From the NCBI GenBank assembly GCA_024711415.1, contig JANJSW010000093.1:1-16301 (forward strand): a stretch of 16,301 nucleotides of DNA, written 5' to 3'. Shown here one piece after another: positions 1 through 8,700 of the stretch (positions are counted from its first letter, which is position 1; each line of letters starts with the position of its first letter). The notes below the pieces were generated by a model, which was not told where the DNA came from, searched no databases, and worked only from the letters and a program-made list of their open reading frames with translations. This DNA comes from Thermomonas sp. (GTDB taxonomy: Bacteria; Pseudomonadota; Gammaproteobacteria; Xanthomonadales; Xanthomonadaceae). The position numbers and the translations under genes are program-made.

Positions 1-538
1 GATGCCAGAAGCCGCGACCTGCCCGGCCTGCATCGCGCAGTCGCCGCCGCTGGACGCGGCGCATGCCGCCTTCGACTACGCATTCCCGCTGGATCGGCTG
101 TTGCCGCGGCTGAAGTTCCATCGCGATTTCGCCGCCGGGCGGGTGCTGGCGCAGTGCATGGCGGAGCATTTCGCCGGCCTGCCGCGCCCGCAGGCGCTCA
201 TTCCCGTGCCGCTGCACCGCGGGCGGCTGCGCCAGCGCGGCTACGACCAGGCGCTGGAACTGGCGCGACCACTGGCCCGGGCGCTCGACCTGCCGCTGCA
301 CGCCGGGCTGCTGCACCGCTGCAAGGCCACCCGCGCGCAGTCGCGGCTGGACGCGACCGCGCGCGGCCGCAACCTGCACGGCGCGTTCCGCGTGGATGCC
401 CGGGCGACATTGCCGGCGCACGTGGTGCTGGTCGACGACGTGATGACCACCGGGGCCACCCTGCACGCCGCCGCCAGGGCCCTGCGCGCAGCGGGCGTGG
501 GCCGCATCGATGCCTGGGTGTGTGCACGCGTGGCCTGA
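1..538 (+). CDS. comF: ComF family phosphoribosyltransferase-like protein, 5'-truncated by the window edge
   Basis: This is the C-terminal part of a ComF/GntX-type protein; 178 residues are readable from position 2 and the stop is TGA at 536-538. Family members usually have about 220-240 residues, starting with a four-cysteine zinc ribbon. Only the second pair is visible here (CPAC, residues 7-10 of the readable part), so roughly 50 residues should lie upstream, and the ATG at position 2 is probably an internal methionine. The family block PVPLHRGRLRQRGYDQA (about 69-85) and the PRPP-binding loop VVLVDDVMTTGATL (141-154) are intact. Relatives take part in competence or use of exogenous DNA; the exact reaction is not established. 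The gene converges on ubiA with only 16 bp between the two stops. Family call secure; start unknown. Confidence 0.88.
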   Translation, partial: MPEAATCPACIAQSPPLDAAHAAFDYAFPLDRLLPRLKFHRDFAAGRVLAQCMAEHFAGLPRPQALIPVPLHRGRLRQRGYDQALELARPLARALDLPLHAGLLHRCKATRAQSRLDATARGRNLHGAFRVDARATLPAHVVLVDDVMTTGATLHAAARALRAAGVGRIDAWVCARVA

Positions 539-554
539 CCCGCCACGCCGCCGC

Positions 555-1484
555 TCAGGCCGCAACCACCTTCGCGCGCAGGGCGAAGTCCAGCGCGATG
601 CCGGCAAACAGCGCCATTCCCACCCAGTTGTTGTGCAGGAAGGCGCGGAAGCAGGCCGCGCGCTCGCGCTCGCGCCCGCGCGCCAGCCCGAACTCCCAGG
701 CCACCAGCACCAGCGCGGCGCCCATGCCCCCCCAGTACCAGGCGCCCATGCCGGCCTCGCGGCCGACCAGCGCCAGCGCGAAGAACATGCAGGCATACAG
801 CACGCCCTGTGCGGCCAGGTCCATTTCGCCGAACAGGATCGCTGTGGACTTCGAGCCCATGCGGATGTCGTCGTCGCGATCGACCATCGCATACCAGGTG
901 TCGTAGGCGGTGGCCCAGAAGATGTTGGCCACGTACAGCACCCACGCCACCGGCGGCACCGCGCCGGTCAGCGCCGCAAAGCCCATCGGGATGCCCCAGC
1001 CGAACGCCATGCCCAGATAGACCTGCGGCAGGTAGGTGTAACGCTTCAGATATGGATAGCTGGCGGCCAGCAGCACGCCGACCACGCTCATGTAGATCGT
1101 GAGGCGATTCAGCGTCAGCACCAGCGCGAACGCCACCAGCATCAGCCCCGCGAACAGGATCAGCGCCTCGCGCCCGGACACCGCGCCGGTGGCCAGCGGA
1201 CGATCCTTGGTGCGTTCCACGCTACCGTCCAGCCAACGGTCGGCGTAATCGTTGACCACGCACCCGGCCGCGCGGGTCAGCCACACACCCAGCGAGAACA
1301 CCAGCAGCGGCCACGGCGGCGGCACCCCGCCGGCAGCGATCCACAGCCCCCACCAGGTCGGCCACAGCAGCAGCAGCCAGCCGATCGGGCGATCCGCGCG
1401 CACCAGCCTCCAGTACAGGCGCAGGCGCTCGCGCCAGCGCGGTGCGATGGCGGAAGTCGGCAGGGAATCGGGTTCGTGGGCCAT
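555..1484 (-). CDS. ubiA: 4-hydroxybenzoate polyprenyltransferase (ubiquinone synthesis)
   Basis: A 309-residue integral membrane prenyltransferase that joins the polyprenyl tail to 4-hydroxybenzoate, the first membrane step of ubiquinone synthesis. Both Asp-rich metal/diphosphate-binding motifs are present: NDYADRWLD (residues 78-86, followed by TKDRPLATG) and [12 protein letters not shown] (195-206). The YPYLKR motif (143-148) is also there, and there are about eight hydrophobic segments. The frame stays open upstream to 1616, but that extension would run through the tRNA gene. The ATG at 1484 gives the family's usual length (about 290-310) and an N-terminus leading directly to the [18 protein letters not shown] block. 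It lies about 98 bp downstream of tRNA-Arg on the same strand and converges with comF. No ubiC is visible beside it. Confidence 0.95.
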   Translation of the reverse strand: MAHEPDSLPTSAIAPRWRERLRLYWRLVRADRPIGWLLLLWPTWWGLWIAAGGVPPPWPLLVFSLGVWLTRAAGCVVNDYADRWLDGSVERTKDRPLATGAVSGREALILFAGLMLVAFALVLTLNRLTIYMSVVGVLLAASYPYLKRYTYLPQVYLGMAFGWGIPMGFAALTGAVPPVAWVLYVANIFWATAYDTWYAMVDRDDDIRMGSKSTAILFGEMDLAAQGVLYACMFFALALVGREAGMGAWYWGGMGAALVLVAWEFGLARGRERERAACFRAFLHNNWVGMALFAGIALDFALRAKVVAA

Positions 1485-1582
1485 TGTCGGATGCGCGGAA
1501 TTCGATGTGATCGCGAGGCGCAACCGCCAGCGAAACACTGGCGCCGAACCGGAAGGATCGCGACGATTCTTCATCGAAGAAA

Positions 1583-1659
1583 TGGCGCGCCTGGAGGGAT
1601 TCGAACCCCCGACCAACGGCTTCGGAAGCCGCTACTCTATCCGGCTGAGCTACAGGCGC
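1583..1659 (-). tRNA. tRNA-Arg, anticodon CCG
   Basis: The minus strand folds into a complete 77-nt cloverleaf. The acceptor stem GCGCCTG (1659-1653) pairs with CAGGCGC (1593-1587), followed by discriminator G and an encoded CCA (1585-1583). The D-stem is GCTC/GAGT. The anticodon stem GCGGC/GCCGT closes the 7-nt loop TTCCGAA with anticodon CCG at 1625-1623, reading codon CGG. The T-stem GGGGG/CCCTC holds the loop TTCGAAT. All paired segments are consistent, with a few G-U pairs. The tRNA lies between the M4 protease gene and ubiA on the same strand; its 3' end faces ubiA. Confidence 0.97.
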
Positions 1660-1734
1660 GTCGCACTGCCGGCAATGGCAGCGAAGCGGGCATTCTCGCA
1701 CGGTTCGCCGGTTTTTTGCTGCCCCGGAAACGGA

Positions 1735-1756
1735 ACGGCCCGCTTGCGCGGGCCGT
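1735..1756 (-). terminator. Hairpin downstream of the M4 protease gene, probable terminator
   Basis: A perfect 9-bp stem (1735-1743 with 1748-1756, core ACGGCCCGC) closes a 4-nt loop, 25 bp beyond the protease stop. On the minus strand it is followed by only a loose U-rich stretch (TTCCGTTT). It could end the cluster transcript before tRNA-Arg, but without a strong U-tract the termination role is inferred from position. Confidence 0.5.
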
Positions 1757-1780
1757 CCGTGTGCGGTCTTGCCGGCTCGA

Positions 1781-3430
1781 TCAGTTGACGCTGACCGCGC
1801 TCCACGCCGCCTTGACCGCATTGGTCTGGGCGGAGGTGGCGCCGAACAGGTCGGTCGATGCATTGATCGTGGCCGTGCGCGCGGCGGCGTAGTTGGTGCT
1901 GGAGGTCATGTACACCGTCAGCGCGCGGTACCAGATCTTGCCGGCGGCATCGCGGCCGATGCCGGCCAGCGAGGTGTTGCCGTTGCAGACCAGCGAGGCC
2001 GGGGTCAGGTTGGCCCAGGTGCCGGCGCCGAAACCGCTCGGCACCACCGCGCCTTCCGCCAGCAGGTAGTAGAAGTGGTTGGCCACGCCGGAGCTGTAGT
2101 GCACGTCGAGGTTGCCCAGGGTCGGGCTGTAGCAGTCCGGCGAGGCGCCGTCCAGGCTCGGCTTGAACATCCAGCGGATCGCGTTGCGCATGCTGGCGTT
2201 GTTGGGGAACAGCTCCTCGCCGATCACGTAGTCGGCCGGATCGGAGGCGTTGTTGGCGTAGAACTCGACCATCGCGCCGAAGATGTCGGAGGTCGCCTCG
2301 TTCAGGCCGCCCGACTCCTTGCTGTACACGAGGGCCGCGGAACGGCTGGTCACGCCATGCGACATCTCGTGGCCGGCCACGTCGATCACCACCAGCGGAT
2401 AGATCGACGCACCGTTGTCGCCGTCACCGAAGGTCATGCAGAAGCAGGCATCGCTCCAGAACGCGTTCTGGTAGTTGCGGCCGTAATGGACGCGGCTGAC
2501 CGCGCCCTCGCCGTCGTTGGCGATGCCGTTGCGGCCGTGCACGGTCTTGAAGTAATCCCAGGTGGTGGCCACGCCGTAGTGGGCGTCGGCACCGACAGTC
2601 TGCGAATTGCTGAGCAGGTTGTTGCCCCAGACGTTGGTGCTGCCGGTGAACACCGTGCCCATGCCGGAGGTCTTCATCGCCATGTTGTGGGTGGCGCCGC
2701 CACCGCGGGACACGTCGACCATCTGGTAGCTGGTGCCGCACTTGCTGGTGCCCAGCACGACGTCGCCGGCCATGAAGGTCTTGCCGGTGCCGGTGGCGGC
2801 GGTGGGACTGGTGCAGCTGCTGCCCGAGCCCGGCTTGGCGGTGTGGATGCCGTCCCACTGGTCGATGATCTTGCCGCTGGTCGCATCGACGATGTAGTGC
2901 ATTTCGGTCGGGGTCTGGTCGGCCTTCATGCCGTGGAACACGACTTCATGCGCCAGCAGCGGCGCGCTGTTGCGCGCGTACACCACCTTGCGCGAGGTCG
3001 GGGCCTCCGAGAACTTGACCGGGAACACCGCGCCGGCTTCGACGATCGCCTCGTCGCCGCCGATGCGTGCTGCCAGGCCCGGGCGCGCGCTGGTCTTCAG
3101 CATCTGGCTGAAGCCATCCAGCTTGGCGTCGCGCGAATGCACCACGAAGTCACCGCCGATCATCGGCAGGCCCTCGAAGGTCCGCTCGTAGCGGACGTGT
3201 TCGGTGCCGTTGGCATCGACGATCACGTCGCTGACCGCGAACACGTCCGCCTTGGCGCGATGGACGGCGCCCGGGTTGTTGTTCACCAGCACGTTGGCGC
3301 GGGCGATGGCGGCGGCGCGACGGGCGGCGGCAGCCTCGGCGGACGACTGCTTGCTGGTCGGCGCCGCTGCCTGCGCGGTGGCGAGCACGGAAGCGATGGC
3401 GAAACACAGCAGACTTGCCTTGACTTTCAT
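1781..3430 (-). CDS. Secreted neutral zinc metalloprotease, thermolysin family (peptidase M4)
   Basis: A 549-residue pre-pro-protease. The signal peptide is MKVKASLLCFAIASVLATAQA (cleavage near residues 21-23). The propeptide, roughly 24-200, contains an FTP-like segment (about 50-98, including YERTFEGLPMIGGDFVVHSR) and a PepSY-like segment. In the catalytic domain the zinc motif is HEMSH (354-358; H354 and H358 ligands, E355 catalytic). GGLNEATSD supplies the third ligand E378, and DVHYSSG contains the active-site His444. There is no C-terminal PPC or P domain. The ATG at 3430 is chosen because it starts a clean signal peptide 8 nt behind AGGGAGA (3439-3445); the frame stays open to 3562 but the extension is not signal-like. 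It probably leaves the cell by Sec and type II secretion, as related pseudolysin-type enzymes do. It is last in the minus-strand cluster, 61 bp after the preceding stop; I saw no convincing promoter in that gap. Confidence 0.95.
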   Translation of the reverse strand: MKVKASLLCFAIASVLATAQAAAPTSKQSSAEAAAARRAAAIARANVLVNNNPGAVHRAKADVFAVSDVIVDANGTEHVRYERTFEGLPMIGGDFVVHSRDAKLDGFSQMLKTSARPGLAARIGGDEAIVEAGAVFPVKFSEAPTSRKVVYARNSAPLLAHEVVFHGMKADQTPTEMHYIVDATSGKIIDQWDGIHTAKPGSGSSCTSPTAATGTGKTFMAGDVVLGTSKCGTSYQMVDVSRGGGATHNMAMKTSGMGTVFTGSTNVWGNNLLSNSQTVGADAHYGVATTWDYFKTVHGRNGIANDGEGAVSRVHYGRNYQNAFWSDACFCMTFGDGDNGASIYPLVVIDVAGHEMSHGVTSRSAALVYSKESGGLNEATSDIFGAMVEFYANNASDPADYVIGEELFPNNASMRNAIRWMFKPSLDGASPDCYSPTLGNLDVHYSSGVANHFYYLLAEGAVVPSGFGAGTWANLTPASLVCNGNTSLAGIGRDAAGKIWYRALTVYMTSSTNYAAARTATINASTDLFGATSAQTNAVKAAWSAVSVN

Positions 3431-3491
3431 TGGTGCGTTCTCCCTGGTGTGCAACCCGACTGTGCGCCGGGAATGATTGTTGTAAACCCCG

Positions 3492-4031
3492 TCAACCTGC
3501 CACGACTGCGCCCCGCCGCAAGCCCGGCCCCTGGACCGGCATTGGCGGCAACAGCTGCGCATCGTCGAAATACGACACCCGCAGCGGCAGGCCCCGCGGG
3601 GAGTATCCGATAAAAACCGCGTCGAATCCGGGCTCGACCGCGCGCCGGTAGGCGGCGGCGATCTTGGCGTTCTCGATCTCCAGCAGCAGGCCCAGGCTTT
3701 CCGGGCGCTGCATCTCGCGGTTGTAGTCCTGCAGCCGCTGCTTGCAGCGCTGGAAGAACGCCAGTTCCTGCCGGCGCCCGCGCAGCGAGCGGGCGAAGAA
3801 CTGGCGGTAGTAATAGGTCGGCTGGCGCAGCCGCGGCAGCACCTTCAGCACCGCGGTGCCGACGCCGCACAGCACGCCGGCCGCATCGCGGGCGATGCAG
3901 ACCGCCTGTTGCGCGCGCTGCTTCATTTCCGCATCGTTGCCGATGGCCTTGTGTTGCCGCCAGAACGCAGCCAACTCCTGCGCGAGCGCCGGCGTCACCT
4001 GCTTCCATACCGGGATGACGGTGACGCTCAC
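3492..4031 (-). CDS. Unrecognised 179-residue protein, GNAT-like pattern possible
   Basis: I do not recognise this protein with certainty. The start is a GTG at 4031 that overlaps the upstream TGA in the sequence GTGA, giving 179 residues; the open frame runs to 4415 but overlaps the EF-hand gene fully. It has no signal peptide or membrane segment and is rich in Arg, Gln and aromatic residues. The order of elements (PVWKQVTPALAQELAAFW at 7-24, a strand AVCIARDAAGVLCGV at 43-57, the aromatic run PTYYYRQFF at 71-79, a long charged helix about 85-110, GLLLEIENAKI at 114-124, and FIGYSPRGLPLRVSYF at 140-155) resembles an acetyltransferase-type alpha/beta fold. I see no clear acetyl-CoA loop (Q/RxxGxG/A), so that assignment is weak. 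Likely cytoplasmic, and translationally coupled to the EF-hand gene. Confidence 0.8.
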   Translation of the reverse strand: MSVTVIPVWKQVTPALAQELAAFWRQHKAIGNDAEMKQRAQQAVCIARDAAGVLCGVGTAVLKVLPRLRQPTYYYRQFFARSLRGRRQELAFFQRCKQRLQDYNREMQRPESLGLLLEIENAKIAAAYRRAVEPGFDAVFIGYSPRGLPLRVSYFDDAQLLPPMPVQGPGLRRGAVVAG

Positions 4032-4456
4032 CGGCGCGCGTCCCCACCGTCCGGCTGCCTGGGTGCCAACGCCTCCACCAGCTTGACGTACTCCGCGAAC
4101 CCCAGCTTGCCGTTGCCATCGCCATCGAAGCGCGCCAGCGGCGGCGCACCGCGGCCGGCATTCTTCACCAGCACCAGCTTCGCGTATTCGCCGGCGTCGA
4201 GGCCGCCATCGCGGTTGCCGTCGATCGCGGCGAACTGGCGTTGCAATCCGGCCTGCGCCCTGGCCAGCGCCTGCGCCCGCTGCCAACCGGCGCGGAACTC
4301 CTGCAGCGACAACTGGCCGTCGGCATTGCGGTCCCAGGCCTGGAACGCGGCCGCGGCAGCATCGGCGGCGGGGCGCGTGGCGCCGGCAGGCGTCTGCGCC
4401 AGGCCCGGGCAGCACAGCAGCAGCGCAAGCGCGCCCGCGGCAGGCGCGCGGGTCAC
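4028..4456 (-). CDS. Small exported EF-hand (calcium-binding-type) protein
   Basis: A 142-residue protein with a hydrophobic N-terminus (residues 1-20, ending near GLAQ) that looks like a short signal peptide. It then has three 12-residue EF-hand loops: DRNADGQLSLQE (42-53), DGNRDGGLDAGE (79-90) and DGDGNGKLGFAE (111-122). Each carries acidic or Asn ligands at 1, 3 and 5, Gly at 6, a hydrophobic at 8 and Glu at 12, so Ca2+ binding is expected from known EF-hand geometry. The GTG start at 4456 overlaps the TGA of the TIGR03032-type gene in GTGA; the stop overlaps the next gene in the same way. Likely periplasmic or surface-released. The partner is unknown, but the neighbours (autotransporter and M4 protease, the latter from a calcium-dependent family) make an extracytoplasmic calcium role plausible. 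Confidence 0.88.
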   Translation of the reverse strand: MTRAPAAGALALLLCCPGLAQTPAGATRPAADAAAAAFQAWDRNADGQLSLQEFRAGWQRAQALARAQAGLQRQFAAIDGNRDGGLDAGEYAKLVLVKNAGRGAPPLARFDGDGNGKLGFAEYVKLVEALAPRQPDGGDARR

Positions 4457-5655
4457 GGCGCCTTGTCCGCGCCGGGGATGGCCGACTCGAAGGTGATGAG
4501 GTCGCGGATCTCGGCGGTGCGCAGGCCGATCATCATCGGGTGCTTCACGTTGGACAGGAAGCTGATGTCGAAGATCTCGCCCATGTCGCCATCGAAGCGG
4601 ATCCAGTTCAGCACATCGCCATTGGCCAGCGAGATGATCTGCACCCCGCACCACGGCTCCGCGTCGCGCTGCTTCAGCTCGTCGTCCAGCTGCAGGCCCT
4701 CGAAGCGCTGGTTGCGCGGCTTGGAGAGGCCCACCGCGGCGACGTTGCCGATGATCGACAGCCCGCGCGCGAAGCCGGGCACGAAGGCGTGCGGCACGAA
4801 CGCCTTCTTCTCGAAGTCGACCCAGCCGAGCTGGCCGGTGCCCGCATTGAGCAGCCACAGCTTGCCGTTGTGCCAGCGCGGGGAGTGCGGCATCGACAGG
4901 CCTTCGCAGATGATCTCGTCGGTCTGCACGTCGATCACCACGCCGCCGTCGCGGCGGCGCTCGCGCCAGCCATCCACGCTGTCGCTCTTGCAGACCGCGG
5001 TGACGTACTTCGGCTCGCCGTCGACCATCGCCAGCCCGTTCAGGTGGCAGCGGTCTTCCGGCGCCAGCTTGCTGATGAACTTCGGCTTCCAGATCGCCTT
5101 GAAGCTGTGGGTGGGGCTGAGTTCGGCCAGGCAGGAGTACTTGGTGTTGACGAACACCACCCGACCGTCCTTGCGGATGCCCAGCTCGTGGATGTCGAGG
5201 TCACCGATGGTCTGCGCGTTGCGCGGCACATAACACTTGTCGAACTGGCCGTGGATGATCTCGTTCGGGCGCAGCACGTTCTCGAACCGCCACAGCTGGT
5301 ACAGCCCGCCCAGGTAGATGCGCTGGGCATTGCCGACCACGCCCATCGCGCGCTCGAAGATGCGCTCGAAGAACGACACCCGGCCCTGCTGGTCGCTGCC
5401 GACCAGATAGATGCGGCCGGTCTGGTAGGAGGTGATCGCCAGCGACAGCCGGTGCTGCGCCAGCCAGCCGGCGAGCCCGCGCGAGCAGCTCTTTTCCACC
5501 TTCAGTTGGGTGATGTCGCGCGCGGCGGCGGCAGCCGCCGGATTGGCAGGCGCCGGTACGGCCGCCGGGGCCACCGCGTCCAGGCCCACCTCCAGCTCGG
5601 GGCTGTCCTGGTTGGCCTGAATGCCGGAAGGGTTTTGCTTGTGCTCGTTGACCAC
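4453..5655 (-). CDS. TIGR03032 / DUF4915-like conserved protein
   Basis: A 400-residue protein of unknown biochemical function that I place in the TIGR03032 (DUF4915) family. The grounds are the block SCSRGLAGWLAQHRLSLAIT (56-75), RCHLNGLAMVDGEPKYVTAV (202-221), and the block SMPHSPRWHNGKLWLLNAGTG (from 254). Repeated W/G-rich beta-strand segments suggest a propeller-like fold (inference). Residues 24-46 form an Ala/Pro-rich linker. There is no signal peptide or membrane segment, so a cytoplasmic location is expected. The start is GTG at 5655; the Shine-Dalgarno is weak (GGACGA). It follows the autotransporter stop by 60 bp, and that gap holds a strong hairpin. Its stop overlaps the EF-hand start. 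Placement directly after the autotransporter suggests a role in producing or modifying it, but nothing in the sequence proves this. Confidence 0.88.
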   Translation of the reverse strand: MVNEHKQNPSGIQANQDSPELEVGLDAVAPAAVPAPANPAAAAAARDITQLKVEKSCSRGLAGWLAQHRLSLAITSYQTGRIYLVGSDQQGRVSFFERIFERAMGVVGNAQRIYLGGLYQLWRFENVLRPNEIIHGQFDKCYVPRNAQTIGDLDIHELGIRKDGRVVFVNTKYSCLAELSPTHSFKAIWKPKFISKLAPEDRCHLNGLAMVDGEPKYVTAVCKSDSVDGWRERRRDGGVVIDVQTDEIICEGLSMPHSPRWHNGKLWLLNAGTGQLGWVDFEKKAFVPHAFVPGFARGLSIIGNVAAVGLSKPRNQRFEGLQLDDELKQRDAEPWCGVQIISLANGDVLNWIRFDGDMGEIFDISFLSNVKHPMMIGLRTAEIRDLITFESAIPGADKAP

Positions 5656-5683
5656 GTGTCGTCCAGACGTCAGGGGCGATCGC

Positions 5684-5704
5684 CGGCCCGGGTGCGCCGG
5701 GCCG
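5684..5704 (-). promoter_or_regulatory. Intercistronic hairpin between the autotransporter and TIGR03032-like genes
   Basis: An 8-bp perfect GC stem (5684-5691 with 5697-5704, CGGCCCGG/CCGGGCCG) closes a 5-nt loop, 11 nt after the autotransporter stop. No U-run follows on the minus strand, so it is more likely an mRNA 3'-end stabiliser or partial attenuator, lowering expression of the downstream genes relative to the autotransporter, than a full terminator. Role inferred. Confidence 0.45.
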
Positions 5705-5715
5705 ACGTTGGCGGA

Positions 5716-8700
5716 TTACCAGGAGAAGCGGGCACTGGCCTGGCCGCCGACCACGCTCTTGTATGCGCCGCCATCGGTCCAGTTCAAGCCCAGGCCAAAG
5801 CCGAAGCGACCCTTCTGCGCGCCCAGGCCCAACTCCGCCATCGTGCTGGTGCCCCTGGCGCTGGTGCTGCCGAAGAAGTTGTCGGCGACCGTGTAGGTGG
5901 TCTTGCCGTCGAACTCGCGGATCGCATTGATCGAGCCGTATGGCGTCCAGCGCAGACCGGCGACGTCGAAGCTGCGGTTGAGCTCCACGCCGATGCGGCC
6001 CTGCTCGAAGCTGCCGCCGTGCGACTGGAAGCTGGCCATCTCGCCATGCAGCGCGTCCAGGCCATCCACCGTGGTGCGGGTGTACTGCAGCTGCGGCACC
6101 AGGTTGAGGCTGCCGAACTTCCACTCGTAGCCCGCTTCCAGGCTGGTGGCCCGGGCGTGGACGCGACCGGCCATGGTCCCGGCCAGGGTGGTGGAGCGGA
6201 TGTCCGACGCCATCCAGCGGCCGCTGAGGTCGATGTAGAAGCCGCCCGGCGCATACCAGGTCGCGTAGGCACCGACCGTGCTGCCTTCCATGCGGCTTTC
6301 GCCGATGCCGCTGCCCAGGCGCTGGCGGCTGTCGGCATTGCCCAGCACGATGCCGGCATGCAGGTTGCCCGGCAGGTTGGCATTGATGCCGAACTCGCGA
6401 CCCCAGCTGGTCTGGCCGAAACCGAAGTTGCCGGATTGGCCGAAATTGCCCGCCACGTGCGCCGGGGCGACGTCGCCCTCGCTGGTATGGAAGCGGACGA
6501 AGGCGTTCATCACCTTGTCGGCGTCGCCGTACGGGTTGACGCCCAGGCGCTGGCGGAACGTACCGACCTGGCTGCCGAGGAAGCTGGCGGCGGCGGTGGC
6601 GGTGGTCGCCGCCAGCGCGCCGGTGTCGTTCAGGCCCAGCACGTCCAGCGCCACCAGGAAGCTGCTGCCGCCGCCCGCGGCAACCCGGCTGGTGCGCGCA
6701 CCGATGTCGAGGAAGTTGGAAGCGTCGTAGCCCAGCAGCTTGCCGCCCACGAACGCGCCGGCAGTGGAACTGCCGGTGACGTGGGCGAACTCCACCGCAG
6801 CGGTGCTGGCGGTGGTCGGCATCTCGGTGATGCGGACGTTGACGGTCTGCGCGGCGCCGCTGGCCATGTTGCCGATCACGAACAACTGGTCGCTGGCCAG
6901 GTTGGCCAGGTCCATGTCGATGTGGATCGCGCCACTGCCACCCAGGTCGCCGGCGAGGTACAGGGCATCGTCGGTGCCGCCGTCGACGAAGTCGATGATG
7001 CCGGTGTTGGCCAGCGGCAGCAGGTTCGGCACGGTTCCGGACATGCCCATATGGATCAGGTTGGCATCGCCCACCACCTTGATGGTGCCGGCGTTGGCGA
7101 ACGTGTTGCCCGCCACGCTGTCGCCTAGGCCGAGCGCGCCGCCGGCCAGGCGGATGGTGCCGCCGGACTGGTTGTTGATCGCATCGTCGCCGCTGCCGAA
7201 ATCGGTGCTGTCGCTGCCGCCGATGTCCCAGACGCCGCCGGCCTTGTTGTTGAACACGTCGGCACCGCCGTACATCGACACCGCACCGAGGATGCGGGCG
7301 CCGTTGTTGATGGTGTCGCCCGCGCTGCCGCCCACCACCGCGAACGCATAGCCCTCGGCGCCGCTGGCGGAGATGACGCCGGCGCCGGTGTTGTTCAGCA
7401 CGTTGCCGGCGGCATTGCCGAACAGCACGCCGGCATTGAAGCCCGCCGCACCGGCGTGGATCGCGCCGCTGTTGTTGATGGTGTTGCTGTTGGTGCCGGT
7501 GGCGAACACGCCGATGGACGCCAGATAACCTTCCGCGGAGATGTCGCCGCTGTTGGTGACCACCGTATCCTTGCCGCGCACCATCACGCCGTAGGCGGCG
7601 TAGCCGCTGGTCGCCTCGATGTCGCCGCTGTTGGTCACGCCGGCGGTGCCATTGTTGGCGCGCGCGAAGGCGCCGACCGCCACGCCGGTTCCGCTTGCCA
7701 CCGCGATATCGCCGCTGGTGGTCACCTTGGCGTCGCCCTGGCTTGCGGAGGCGAACACGCCGGCCGACTGGCCATAGGCATAACCGGAAATCGCGCCGGC
7801 GTTGGCGATGTCGACGTCGCCCTGGGTGGCCACGCCGAACACGCCCCAGCCGCGGCCGTAGTAGGAATAGAAGCCGATCTCGCCGCTGGCCGCGTTGTTC
7901 ACCGCCAGGTCGCCGCTGCCGGAAATGGCGTACACGCCGAACGCGTACTTGCCGTCTGCGTACAGCGAACCGCTGTTGGCCACGGTCACGTCGCCAAGTG
8001 CCTGCGCATCCACCGCGCGTGCTTCGGAGTACAGGATGCCGGCGGCGGTCGCCGAGACCGAACCGCTGTTCTCCACCGTGGCGGTGCCATTGGCACCGAA
8101 CGCCACGATGCCGGTGGCGCCGTACTGGAGCAGGGCGGCGCTGTCGGCCTGGATATCACCGCTGTTGACCACCTGCGCATCGCCCGCGAAGGACAGCGCG
8201 GCCACGCCGGCCGCCTTGCCTTCGGAGCCGACGCTGATGCTGCCGCCGTTTTCGACCACGCTGTCGCCGTCGCCCGACGCGAAGATGCCGTAGGCGCCGT
8301 AGCCGTACTTGTTGCCCTGCAGGACATCGATGTGGCCGTCGTTGCCGATGGTCACGGTGCCGCCCTGGCCGCCCGAAGTGGCCGCGATGCCGCTGGCGCC
8401 GTAGAAGCCCACTGCGGCGAGATCGCCGCCGTTGGTGATCGTGACCGCCGCGCCCTCGCCGCCGCTGTTGGCGTTGATGCCGGTGGCCAGCGCGCTGTAG
8501 AACGCGCCTTCCGCGGTGGCATAGCCGGCCACGATGCTGCCGCTGCTGGTGATGCCGATGTCACCGTATGCGCTGGCTTCGATGCCGGTGGCGTAATAGC
8601 CCTGCGCTTCCAGGCTGCCGCTGTTGTCGATGGTCAGGCTGTCGCCACCGGTGCCGTACAGGCCGAACGCACGCCCACCCGGCCCCATCGCCAGCGCGTA

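Noticed and set aside
1583..1659. tRNA-Arg as an attachment site for a genomic island containing the autotransporter cluster.
   Set aside because: The cluster lies on the 5' side of the tRNA, whereas islands usually insert at the 3' end; I found no repeated tRNA 3' fragment at the far side, no integrase, and no clear change in base composition.
1712..1717. A run of six T as a plus-strand terminator tail.
   Set aside because: No hairpin precedes it on the plus strand and no plus-strand gene ends there; on the minus strand it is an A-run.
3431..3495. A separate promoter for the M4 protease (TTGACG at 3495-3490 or TTTACA just downstream on the minus strand).
   Set aside because: No acceptable -10 box lies at 16-18 bp from either hexamer, so it cannot be supported from sequence alone.
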